Assembly (NCBI GenBank): GCA_039182715.1
Contig: JBCDBY010000125.1
Coordinates: 1 to 11,802 of the forward strand
Reading direction: 5' to 3'
DNA: 11,802 nucleotides
Origin: JBCDBY01 sp039182715
Lineage (GTDB): Bacteria > Planctomycetota > PLA2
Shown here: positions 5,773 to 11,802 of the stretch, piece after piece
How positions within the stretch are numbered: position 1 is the stretch's first letter
How the letters are laid out: every line of letters starts with the position of its first letter
Notes under the pieces: generated by a model
Databases searched by the model: none
The model's input: only the letters and a program-made list of their open reading frames with translations
What the model was told of the DNA's origin: nothing
Made by a program: the position numbers and the translations under genes

Positions 5773-7433
5773 GACTCCTCCATCCCGTCGTCGACGATCT
5801 TCGCGATGCGCTCCTGCGCCTCCGCCGCGTCCGGCTCCCCCATCATCGCAAGGCAGCGCGCCAGCTCGCGATAGCCACGCGCGTCGTCGGGGCGGGCGCG
5901 CACGTAGTGCCGCAGATCGTGTGCGGCGGCCTCGGGATCGCCGGTGGCCAGTCGTACGCGGCCACGCAGCCGGTGCCCGCGCGGATCGTCGGGCTCCGCC
6001 TCGAGAAGTTCCTCGGCGCACCGCAGCGCGCGCTCCGGGTCGCCAAGCCGCAGGTAGGCGCGGCCGAGGACGTCCTGGCACTCGCTGCCGACGTGGCCGG
6101 AGCGGCGCGCGCGCGCGGCCAGCGCGATGGCTCGCGGCAACTTCCCCAGTCGCAGGTAGGACTCGGCGAGTCGCACCGTGAGGCGCGGCTCCTTCGGCAG
6201 GCGCGCGAGGCCGCGCTCCAAGTGCTCGGCGGCATCCCCCGCCCGGTCCTGCGCCAGCGCCACCTCGGCCAGAAGCATGTAGGGACCGGGCTGGTCCGGG
6301 AACCGTTCGACCGCATACTCGAGCCGCGCACGACCGCGCAGCGGATGGCCCGCCGCGTAGCAGGCGCGCGCCTCGGCGCAGACGAAGCTGGCGTTCTCCG
6401 GCTCGAGCAGGCTTGCCCGCTTGTAGCCGGACGCCGCGCGCTCGGGCGCGCCGGTCATTTCGAAGTAGCGCGCGCGTGTCGCGTGCGAGCCGGCGTCGAG
6501 CGGGTCCATCAGGACCGCGCGGCGCAGAAGCATGCGCGCCCGCTCGCTCTCGCCCCCGCGATTGAGCGCGTGCGCGAAGGGCTCGACGATCTGGACGTCG
6601 GCCGGATCGTCCTCGACCGCGCGCTCGAGGTGCGCCATCGCCTCCGCTTCGCGCCCCGTACGCTGCAGCAGGCCGGCGAGCCGCGCGCGCACGCGCGCGA
6701 ACGAGGCGTCGATCTCCAGCGCCCGCTCGTACACCTTCTGCGCCGACTGCCACTCGTCGCGCTCCTCGTGCACGTAGCCGAGATCGGCGAGCGCATCCAC
6801 GTCGCGCGGCGCCTGCGCGAGAAGTCGCTCGAGCCGGCGGCGCGACGCTTCGAGGTTGCCCTGGACGCGCTCGCAGCTTGCGACCATGCGCTCCGCGTCG
6901 GGATACTCCGGCGCCAGCTCGAGCACCCGCTCCCAGAGCTGCTGGGCGTGCGCGGTGTCGCCCGCGTCGTAGTGCAGGAAGGCGATGTTGAAGTAGGCGT
7001 GCGGCATGCGCGGGTTCAGCGCGCAGGAGGCGCGGAAGGCACGCTCCGCCCCGTCGCGGTCCCCCAGGGCGCCATGGCAGAGGATCAGGTTGTCGTGCGC
7101 CTCCTGCAGACCCGGGTCCTCCCGGACGGCGCGCTCCAGCATGCGCACGGCGCGCTCGAAGTGCAGGCGACGGGCCGCGATCACGCCGAGCCCAAGCCAC
7201 GCCTCGGCGCGGTGAGGCTGGCCGCGGCGACAGGCGCGGTAGTGGTGCAGGCCCCGCCCGAGATCGCCCCCTTCGAGCGCGCAGTGGCCGAGGTAGAGAT
7301 GCACCTCCGCGCTGTCGAATCCGATGGACAGGAGGTCCTGGAGTTCTTGCCGCGCTTCGCCGACGCGGCCGGCATGAAAGCGGTCCATGGCCCGTTCGAG
7401 TCGATCCTCGGGGTGGCGATAGTCCAGCACCAT
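5769..7433 (-). CDS. Tetratricopeptide-repeat protein
   Basis: This 554-residue protein is made almost entirely of consecutive TPR units of about 34 residues, roughly 14 in all by eye. Canonical W/L..G/Y..A..P spacing shows in AEVHLYLGHCALEGGDLGRG, AYFNIAFLHYDAGDTAHA and DALADLGYVHEERDEWQSA. TPR superhelices bind peptide partners. There is no signal peptide or membrane segment, so it is probably a cytoplasmic scaffold. The frame stays open for 1350 codons through the antisense of fusA, but TPR homology begins only at the ATG at 7433 (MVLDYRHPEDRLERAMDRF), which I take as the start. No strong ribosome-binding site precedes it. It is the first gene of the minus-strand operon and is divergent from fusA. 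A link with the downstream NUDIX and M24 enzymes is suggested by operon structure only. Confidence 0.88.
   Translation of the reverse strand: MVLDYRHPEDRLERAMDRFHAGRVGEARQELQDLLSIGFDSAEVHLYLGHCALEGGDLGRGLHHYRACRRGQPHRAEAWLGLGVIAARRLHFERAVRMLERAVREDPGLQEAHDNLILCHGALGDRDGAERAFRASCALNPRMPHAYFNIAFLHYDAGDTAHAQQLWERVLELAPEYPDAERMVASCERVQGNLEASRRRLERLLAQAPRDVDALADLGYVHEERDEWQSAQKVYERALEIDASFARVRARLAGLLQRTGREAEAMAHLERAVEDDPADVQIVEPFAHALNRGGESERARMLLRRAVLMDPLDAGSHATRARYFEMTGAPERAASGYKRASLLEPENASFVCAEARACYAAGHPLRGRARLEYAVERFPDQPGPYMLLAEVALAQDRAGDAAEHLERGLARLPKEPRLTVRLAESYLRLGKLPRAIALAARARRSGHVGSECQDVLGRAYLRLGDPERALRCAEELLEAEPDDPRGHRLRGRVRLATGDPEAAAHDLRHYVRARPDDARGYRELARCLAMMGEPDAAEAQERIAKIVDDGMEES
5776..5781 (-). 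promoter_or_regulatory. Shine-Dalgarno GGAGGA for the NUDIX gene
   Basis: A consensus ribosome-binding site inside the last codons of the TPR gene, three bases before the GTG start. It decides the start of the NUDIX gene within a much longer open frame. Confidence 0.7.
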
Positions 7434-7570
7434 TGGGCGCCATGGATAGCGGCACGCACCGACAGGAGCGCGCGCAGGGTCGCCGACCGGTCGCCTTGAA
7501 CCCCTGTTAACTGGACATTGCGGCCCCCCATGCTCCAATGCGAGATTCCTCAGTAAACCTGTTGGGGCTC

Positions 7571-7609
7571 GACCGCCGGAGGGAACAAGCCGGCGGTCTT
7601 CGTCTTTTT
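7571..7609 (+). terminator. Rho-independent-type hairpin in the fusA leader (candidate attenuator)
   Basis: A perfect 9-bp stem GACCGCCGG/CCGGCGGTC (7571-7579 with 7590-7598) and a 10-base loop are followed by TTCGTCTTTTT. The hairpin acts on plus-strand transcripts and ends 73 bases before fusA, with no plus-strand gene upstream to terminate. GGGGC at 7564-7568 can pair either with upstream GCCCC (7523-7527) or with downstream GCCCC (7611-7615), which would allow alternative folds. A TATCAT -10-like hexamer at 7617-7622 could instead give fusA its own promoter after the hairpin. In that case the hairpin would end an undetected short RNA. Confidence 0.65.
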
Positions 7610-7682
7610 GGCCCCGTATCATCCAATGACCCAGACAGTCGTACCCCCCTCCGCCACGCGGAAAGCCAAGGGAGAGCATCCC

Positions 7683-9752
7683 ATGCGCATGCACCGGAAC
7701 GTGGGCATCATGGCCCACATCGACGCCGGCAAGACCACCGTCACCGAGCGCATCCTCAAGATCACGGGCCGCATCCACAAGATGGGCGAGGTCCACGAGG
7801 GTGCCGCCACGATGGACTACCTCGAGGAGGAGCGCGAGCGCGGCATCACGATCACCGCGGCCGCGGTCAACGTCGAGTGGAAAGACCACTCGATCACGAT
7901 CATCGACACCCCCGGCCACGTGGACTTCACGGCCGAGGTGGAGCGCTCGATGCGCGTGCTCGACGGCGCCATCTGCGTCTTCGACGCCAGCGAGGGCGTC
8001 GAACCGCAGTCCGAGACGGTCTGGCGGCAGGCGGAGCGCTACGGCGTGCCGCGGCTCTGCTTCATCAACAAGATGGACAAGCCGGGCGCCGACTTCGCCA
8101 TGGCGGTCCGCTCGGTCAAGGAGAAGCTCGGCGCCAACGCGGTGCCGGTGCAGCTCCCGATCGGCTACGGGCAGGATTTCCAGGGCATGGTCGACCTCGT
8201 CGACATGACCGCGGTGCACTACGAGTCGCTCGAGGTCACCAAGGACATCCCGATTCCGGACGACATGAAGGACGAGGTCGAAGCGGCCCGCACCGCGCTC
8301 ATCGAGGCGGTCGCGGAGCGCGACGAGGCGCTGCTGGAGAAATACCTTGGCGGCGAGGAGATCGCGGTCGACGACATTCGTCGCATCATCCGCGAGGGCG
8401 TCATCGCCAACGAGCTGCAGCCCGTGTTCTGCGGTTCGGCGCTGCGCGACAAGGGCATCCAGCGCATCTGCGACGGACTCGTCGCCTACCTGCCTTCGCC
8501 GCTCGACCTGCCCCCCACGCAGGTCACCGACGACGACGGCAACGAGACGACCCGCGAAGTCAGCGACGACGCGCCCCTGACGGCGCTCGCGTTCAAGACG
8601 ATCCACGACCGTACCGGCGACCTGACCTTCATCCGCGTCTACTCGGGCCGGTTGGAGCGCGGCGACCAGGTCTGGAACTCGCGCAAGCAGAAGATCGAGC
8701 GCATCGGCCGCCTCATGGTCATGAAGGCCGACACCAAGGAGCCGGTCGACTCGATCGGCGCCGGCCAGATCGCCGCGGCGCTCGGCCTCAAGGAGGCGAC
8801 GACCGGCGACACGCTCTGCACGCGCGACGCGCCCGTGCACCTCGAGTCGATGGACTTCCCCGACGCCGTCATCTCGATGGCGATCGAGCCGAAGAGCCGC
8901 GGCGACCGCGACAAGCTCGGCGAGGCGCTCGGCGCGATCATGCGCGAGGACCCGACCTTCCGGGCGATGAGCGACGAGGAGACCAACGAGACGGTCATCG
9001 CCGGCATGGGCGAGCTGCACCTCGAGGTGATCGTGAACCGCCTCAAGAGCGAGTTCAAGATCGAGTGCGAGACGGGTGCTCCCCGGGTGGCGTACCGCCA
9101 GCGGCTCAAGAAGCCGGTCGACGTCGAGGGCAAGCACGTCAAGCAGTCCGGTGGTTCCGGCCAGTTCGGTATCAGCCGCGTGCGCTTCGACATCAGCGAG
9201 CAGGAAGAGCTCGAATGGGTCGATGCCATCGTCGGCGGTGCGATTCCGCGCGAATACATCCCCGCGGTGCGCAAGGGCATCGAGGCCGCCACCGTGCTCG
9301 GCGGCGACACCGGGTTCCCGTTCGTGCAGGTCAAGGCCGAGCTCTACGACGGCAAGTCGCACTCCGTTGACTCGAGCGAAATGGCGTTCCAGGAGTCGGG
9401 CCGCGTCGCCTTCAAGGAGGCGGTCGCGAAGGCCGGCATCACGCTGCTCGAGCCGATCATGAAGATCAGCGTCCAGACGCCGTCCGACCACGTCGGCGAC
9501 GTCATCGGCTCGCTCAACGCGCGCCGCGCGATGATCGACTCGATCGAGGAGGGCAAGGGCTCCTTCTCGATGATCCAGGGCCGCGTCCCGCTCTCCGAAA
9601 TGTTCAACTACGCGACCCACCTTCGGTCGATGACCGCCGGTCGCGGCACCTACTCGATGGAGCCGTCCAGCTACGACCCCTGCCCCGACAGCATCGCCAA
9701 GGAGGTGCTGGAGGAGGCGCGCGCCGCGAAGGAAGCGAAGCGGAAGAAGTAG
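7683..9752 (+). CDS. fusA: Translation elongation factor G
   Basis: This 689-residue protein is a full-length EF-G, the ribosomal translocase GTPase that also acts in ribosome recycling. G-domain motifs are all present: AHIDAGKT (11-18), RGITIT (53-58), DTPGH (75-79), NKMD (129-132) and GSAL (251-254). Domain II follows from about residue 297. Domain IV includes the loop at SGGSGQFG (489-496) and a SHSVDSSEMAF segment with His560, and domain V runs to a Lys-rich tail. The overall pattern (GVEPQSETVWRQAERYGVPR) looks like the main EF-G class. The ATG at 7683 is preceded by AAGGGAGAG (7668-7676) at six bases, better than the ATG at 7689. No rpsL, rpsG or tuf lies nearby, so this copy is outside a str operon. 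Leader and trailing hairpins suggest a monocistronic transcript. Confidence 0.97.
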   Translation: MRMHRNVGIMAHIDAGKTTVTERILKITGRIHKMGEVHEGAATMDYLEEERERGITITAAAVNVEWKDHSITIIDTPGHVDFTAEVERSMRVLDGAICVFDASEGVEPQSETVWRQAERYGVPRLCFINKMDKPGADFAMAVRSVKEKLGANAVPVQLPIGYGQDFQGMVDLVDMTAVHYESLEVTKDIPIPDDMKDEVEAARTALIEAVAERDEALLEKYLGGEEIAVDDIRRIIREGVIANELQPVFCGSALRDKGIQRICDGLVAYLPSPLDLPPTQVTDDDGNETTREVSDDAPLTALAFKTIHDRTGDLTFIRVYSGRLERGDQVWNSRKQKIERIGRLMVMKADTKEPVDSIGAGQIAAALGLKEATTGDTLCTRDAPVHLESMDFPDAVISMAIEPKSRGDRDKLGEALGAIMREDPTFRAMSDEETNETVIAGMGELHLEVIVNRLKSEFKIECETGAPRVAYRQRLKKPVDVEGKHVKQSGGSGQFGISRVRFDISEQEELEWVDAIVGGAIPREYIPAVRKGIEAATVLGGDTGFPFVQVKAELYDGKSHSVDSSEMAFQESGRVAFKEAVAKAGITLLEPIMKISVQTPSDHVGDVIGSLNARRAMIDSIEEGKGSFSMIQGRVPLSEMFNYATHLRSMTAGRGTYSMEPSSYDPCPDSIAKEVLEEARAAKEAKRKK

Positions 9753-9773
9753 CGCGCACCCACGAATGAGAAC

Positions 9774-9812
9774 GAGCGGGCTTCCGGGCTGACCGGAAGC
9801 CCGCTCTTTTTT
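9774..9812 (+). terminator. Strong Rho-independent terminator after fusA
   Basis: A perfect 14-bp stem GAGCGGGCTTCCGG/CCGGAAGCCCGCTC with a GCTGA loop is followed directly by six T. It starts 22 bases after the fusA stop codon. It is related in sequence to the terminator at 10372-10410, which supports its inclusion in the tandem duplication. Confidence 0.95.
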
Positions 9813-9859
9813 GACGGACACATGACGGCCGCGTGATCCCTGCGCGCTGAGATTTCGGG
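9811..9859 (+). promoter_or_regulatory. Conserved upstream region of lipoprotein gene 1 (candidate promoter, mini-ORF)
   Basis: A -35-like TTGACG (9811-9816) overlaps the T-run of the fusA terminator. The -10 position 17 bases on (TGATCC) is poor, so the promoter call rests mainly on conservation with 10409-10457. A five-codon mini-ORF ATGACGGCCGCGTGA (MTAA, 9822-9836) is identical in both copies. No good Shine-Dalgarno precedes the gene start. Confidence 0.4.
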
Positions 9860-10300
9860 ATGCGCAGGGCGGCCTGGGGCCTCATCTGGCTCGTTGCATG
9901 CTCCTCGGCACCGCCCGAGCCTTCGCGCACCCAGGAACTATACTGGCCGACCAACACGTTCTGGGTTGAGGTCGCCAAGATCCGACCGCGGCGCCCGACC
10001 GCACTCTGCATCACGTTCACCCAGGTGATGGAGACGGAACTCTCGATCCAATGCCGTGCCTTGCCCGCAGTTGAGGCCCTCTCGCAGATTGGCGAACTCG
10101 CCCGCGTTTCGATTTCGATCGCACCCGAGTTGGAGTCTGCCATGCGCAACACCCCCGTCTCCCTTCGACTACGGAACATCGCTCTCATGGACGCGCTGGA
10201 CCTGATTCTCATGCAAGTTTCCCCCCGAAGAGAGATCGTCTATGGCGTCCATGATCGATCGATCTCGATCCAACGCTGTCAACGACGACTTGGGGACTGA
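9860..10300 (+). CDS. Small lipoprotein with STN/secretin-N-like domain (paralogue 1)
   Basis: This 146-residue protein has a very short lipoprotein signal ending in lipobox LVAC with Cys14, so the mature protein should be lipid-anchored outside the cytoplasmic membrane. Residues about 60-140 show the beta-alpha-beta pattern of STN/secretin N-domains: LSIQCRALPAVEALSQIGEL, then VSLRLRNIALMDALDLILMQ and a terminal VYGVHDRSISIQ. Such domains occur at the N-termini of secretins and TonB receptors. Here the domain stands alone, and the function is unknown. The protein aligns without gaps to the next lipoprotein gene. Shared residues include Cys14, TFW (33-35), Cys65 and DAL-LILMQ (111-119). It lies 107 bases after fusA but behind a strong terminator, so it probably has its own promoter. 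Confidence 0.78.
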   Translation: MRRAAWGLIWLVACSSAPPEPSRTQELYWPTNTFWVEVAKIRPRRPTALCITFTQVMETELSIQCRALPAVEALSQIGELARVSISIAPELESAMRNTPVSLRLRNIALMDALDLILMQVSPRREIVYGVHDRSISIQRCQRRLGD

Positions 10301-10371
10301 CAGGCGAGCCGGGCGTTGTCATCGGGCCCAGCGATTGTGAAGCGTCCGGTCGTTCGCCCCAAGCGCGAACC

Positions 10372-10410
10372 ACGGGCTCCTGGGACGACCGGGAGCCCGT
10401 TCTCCTTTTT
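10372..10410 (+). terminator. Rho-independent terminator between the two lipoprotein genes
   Basis: ACGGGCTCC pairs with GGAGCCCGT and is extended by three more pairs (one G-T) to a 12-bp stem with a GACGA loop, then TCTCCTTTTT. It is homologous to the post-fusA terminator and begins 71 bases after the stop of lipoprotein gene 1. Confidence 0.88.
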
Positions 10411-10457
10411 GACGGAGACATGACGGCCGCGTGATTCCTGCGCGCTGGGATGGCGCC
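10409..10457 (+). promoter_or_regulatory. Conserved upstream region of lipoprotein gene 2 (candidate promoter, mini-ORF)
   Basis: This is the counterpart of 9811-9859: TTGACG (10409-10414) overlaps the preceding T-run, the MTAA mini-ORF (10420-10434) is identical, and 40 of the 47 bases before the ATG match. The -10 position (TGATTC) is again poor. Confidence 0.4.
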
Positions 10458-10898
10458 ATGCGCAGGGCTTCGTGCGTGCTCGTCTCCTTGATCGCCTGTT
10501 CCTCGACACCACCGGAGGAGCCGCCCACGCCCGATCCGACGTTTCCGAGCGAGACGTTCTGGGCCAAGGTCACCGGCACGCGTCCCCCTTGCCGGGAACC
10601 CCTGTCTCCCGCGATGCAGTTCCTTGCGGAGATCGTGGTCTCCGTTCACTGCGACGAGGTGCCGGCAGCCCGTGCCCTCGCCGATCTGGGCGCGCTCGCC
10701 CGCGTCCCGATTCGCCTGACGGAACACGCGGACGACGACATCGGCGCGAGTCCCATCACACTCGGTGTGTGCGACGTGACGCTTCGGGACGCCCTGGAGC
10801 TCATTCTCATGCAGGCCTCTTCCTGCGTCGGCTACGTCTATGTGGTCCGGGAAGGCCGCGTCGAGATCCGGCGCCATCCGCACCCGAGTTCCAACTGA
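10458..10898 (+). CDS. Small lipoprotein with STN/secretin-N-like domain (paralogue 2)
   Basis: I chose the ATG at 10458 instead of the GTG at 10431 because it gives MRRASCVLVSLIAC, a lipoprotein signal with lipobox LIAC and Cys14 that aligns exactly with paralogue 1. The product is again 146 residues. A Pro-rich linker (18-30) is followed by TFWAKV, then an STN-like domain: VSVHCDEVPAARALADLGAL, TLGVCDVTLRDALELILMQ and VYVVREGRVEIRR. It has extra cysteines (6, 45, 105 and 123) not shared with paralogue 1, whereas Cys65 is shared. It is probably lipid-anchored in the periplasm, with unknown function. The unrecognised gene downstream begins 54 bases later with no terminator between, so the two may be co-transcribed. 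Confidence 0.8.
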   Translation: MRRASCVLVSLIACSSTPPEEPPTPDPTFPSETFWAKVTGTRPPCREPLSPAMQFLAEIVVSVHCDEVPAARALADLGALARVPIRLTEHADDDIGASPITLGVCDVTLRDALELILMQASSCVGYVYVVREGRVEIRRHPHPSSN

Positions 10899-10952
10899 CG
10901 GTGAATCCGGCCGCCACCAACACGCGTCGGGATGCGCGCCTAGCATGCCAGC

Positions 10953-11651
10953 ATGTACGACCGCGCGTTCTTCGCCCTGCAATGGCGCTTCGCGGAACGG
11001 ACGGGATGGCCGCGCGAACGTGCTCTCCTCGAGGCCACCAACTTCTACGTGCGCCTCGGGTTCGGGCACGAATTCGACGCGGACCACCCCGGGTGGCGCG
11101 CGTATCTCGACGGCCTTGTGTCGGCGGACGACCCGATCGACTGGACGATGGCGTGTTACCACCGCAATGCCGAGTCCGGCACCCGGGCTCCGACCGTTGC
11201 GACGGTTGGCTGCTTCTCCTATGGACGACTCCCGTCGGGCGAAGTGCGGGTTCATTTCCGCAACGTCGCACCGCGGGACCGATCTCCCTTCGACGCGGCG
11301 AACCGAGCCGAGCGCGCGACGGAGATGCGGGAACTCATACGACGCATGGCCGACGACGTATCGCCGTCCACCCCGGTGATCGGCACCTCGTGGCTCTACA
11401 ATCTCGAAGGCTACCGGTGTCTGTTTCCGCCGGCGTATCTCGCGACGGCACGCGACCTCCGCGGCAAGTTTCGGTCCATGACGCTGTGGGGGCAGTTCCT
11501 CGATCGGCACGGCGGCGTGCGAGCGGGCCCCCGCGATCGGTTCCTGGCCGCGCTGGCCGATCCCGCCCTCGATGAGGACGACTGTTTCCCGCTGAAGCCT
11601 TGGCGGCTGGAGGCACCGGCGGCGGTCTTCTTCGAGCACACGGGGATCTGA
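10953..11651 (+). CDS. Conserved-looking protein of unknown function, 232 residues
   Basis: I do not recognise a named family. The protein is soluble-looking, with no signal peptide or membrane segment, and rich in Trp, Tyr, Phe and Arg. Segments that look structured and likely conserved are FFALQWRFAERTG (6-18), ATNFYVRLGFGHEFD (28-42), DWTMACYHRN (63-72), VIGTSWLYNLEGYRCLFPP (142-160) and FRSMTLWGQFLDRHG (173-187). Candidate polar active-site residues (His39, Asp41, His70, Arg71, Asp184, His186) sit in these blocks, but no known catalytic motif is evident. An in-frame TAG at 10941 limits the start to the ATG at 10953; no clear ribosome-binding site precedes it. It sits between two lipoprotein genes and may be co-transcribed with the first. 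Confidence 0.75.
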   Translation: MYDRAFFALQWRFAERTGWPRERALLEATNFYVRLGFGHEFDADHPGWRAYLDGLVSADDPIDWTMACYHRNAESGTRAPTVATVGCFSYGRLPSGEVRVHFRNVAPRDRSPFDAANRAERATEMRELIRRMADDVSPSTPVIGTSWLYNLEGYRCLFPPAYLATARDLRGKFRSMTLWGQFLDRHGGVRAGPRDRFLAALADPALDEDDCFPLKPWRLEAPAAVFFEHTGI

Positions 11652-11703
11652 GCAGCTCCAGTTTTCGAAGTGCGCGTCTCCGCGCCGGTTAACGTGGCCT
11701 TTC

Positions 11704-11802
11704 GTGCGTTGGTTTGTGGGGGCACTGATTCTCGTCGTCGCCTGCCGGGAAGAAGCGGACTTGCCGGACTGGATCACGGAGAACTACGTCGAGGTTCCCG
11801 CG
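11704..11802 (+). CDS. Third lipoprotein gene, truncated at right edge
   Basis: A GTG at 11704 opens a frame to the window end (33 codons): MRWFVGALILVVACREEADL, then PDWITENYVEVPA. The lipobox LVVAC puts the lipidated Cys at residue 14, the same position as in the two upstream paralogues. TENYVEV resembles the TNTFWVEV block of paralogue 1 after a shorter linker, so it may be a diverged third family member. It starts 52 bases after the 232-residue gene. No Shine-Dalgarno or duplicated upstream region is visible. Confidence 0.55.
   Translation, partial: MRWFVGALILVVACREEADLPDWITENYVEVPA

Larger units (their letters stand above)
9774..10898 (+). repeat. Ancient tandem duplication of a terminator-upstream region-lipoprotein unit (period about 598 bases)
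   Basis: Unit 1 begins at 9774 and unit 2 at 10372. Corresponding landmarks keep a constant offset of 598 bases: end of T-run 9812/10410, start codon 9860/10458 and stop 10300/10898. The terminators are similar, the 47 bases before the start codons agree at 40 positions, and both proteins are 146 residues aligning without gaps. Coding identity is much lower than that of the upstream 47 bases. Sequence between the unit 1 stop and the second terminator has no visible counterpart after unit 2. Confidence 0.8.

Noticed and set aside
5773..7455. A 758-codon frame that would fuse extra N-terminal sequence to the NUDIX protein
   Set aside because: The upstream part is an Arg/Ala/Pro-rich shadow of the TPR gene. 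A GTG with GGAGGA and a GTGA overlap gives the real start.
7434..9821. An open frame on the minus strand continuing upstream of the TPR gene for about 800 codons across fusA
   Set aside because: It is the antisense of a highly conserved fusA, a product of GC-rich codon bias. TPR homology begins only at the ATG at 7433, and the upstream translation has no domain-like pattern.
10472..11575. A 367-codon plus-strand frame overlapping the lipoprotein and 232-residue genes
   Set aside because: Low-complexity Arg/Pro/Gly-rich translation in the wrong frame; the other frames carry lipobox and structured domains.

Overview
The window is a high-GC bacterial chromosome segment carrying ordinary single-copy genes plus some lineage-specific families. 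The mix points to Planctomycetota or a close relative: a secreted prenyltransferase/squalene-cyclase-repeat protein ending in a YATA-type tail, a HEAT-repeat/alpha-beta-hydrolase fusion, and small lipoproteins with a secretin-N (STN)-like domain. This placement is an inference from gene families; no rRNA or tRNA was seen to confirm it.

Left part (1-3565). A prenyltransferase-repeat protein is truncated at the left edge (+). It converges on and overlaps a LarE-type sacrificial sulfur transferase (-). After a 379-base divergent gap comes a secreted HEAT/alpha-beta-hydrolase fusion (+) whose expected catalytic residues are replaced.

Repeat island (3566-4025). The gap between two convergent genes holds two copies of a repeat element. 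Each has a 74-base core flanked by arms built from period-7 ACGT-containing units, and the arms are inverted with respect to each other. Between the copies lie five tandem copies of a decamer, an 11-bp inverted repeat, a short palindrome and one perfect DnaA box.

Minus-strand operon (4026-7433). Read from right to left it encodes a 554-residue TPR protein, a NUDIX hydrolase whose GTG start overlaps the TPR stop by four bases, and an M24 metallopeptidase 10 bases further on. The tight packing indicates co-transcription.

Right part (7434-11802, all +). A stand-alone fusA (EF-G) is preceded by a terminator-like hairpin in its leader and followed by a very strong terminator. Next is a tandem duplication with a period of about 598 bases, each unit being terminator, conserved 47-base upstream region and a 146-residue lipoprotein gene. 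Then follow an unrecognised 232-residue protein and the start of a third, similar-looking lipoprotein cut by the right edge.

No phage, transposase, CRISPR array or obvious defence system is present. The best candidates for something undescribed are the composite period-7 repeat island, the tandem lipoprotein family with its conserved upstream region, and the apparently catalytically dead hydrolase fusion.
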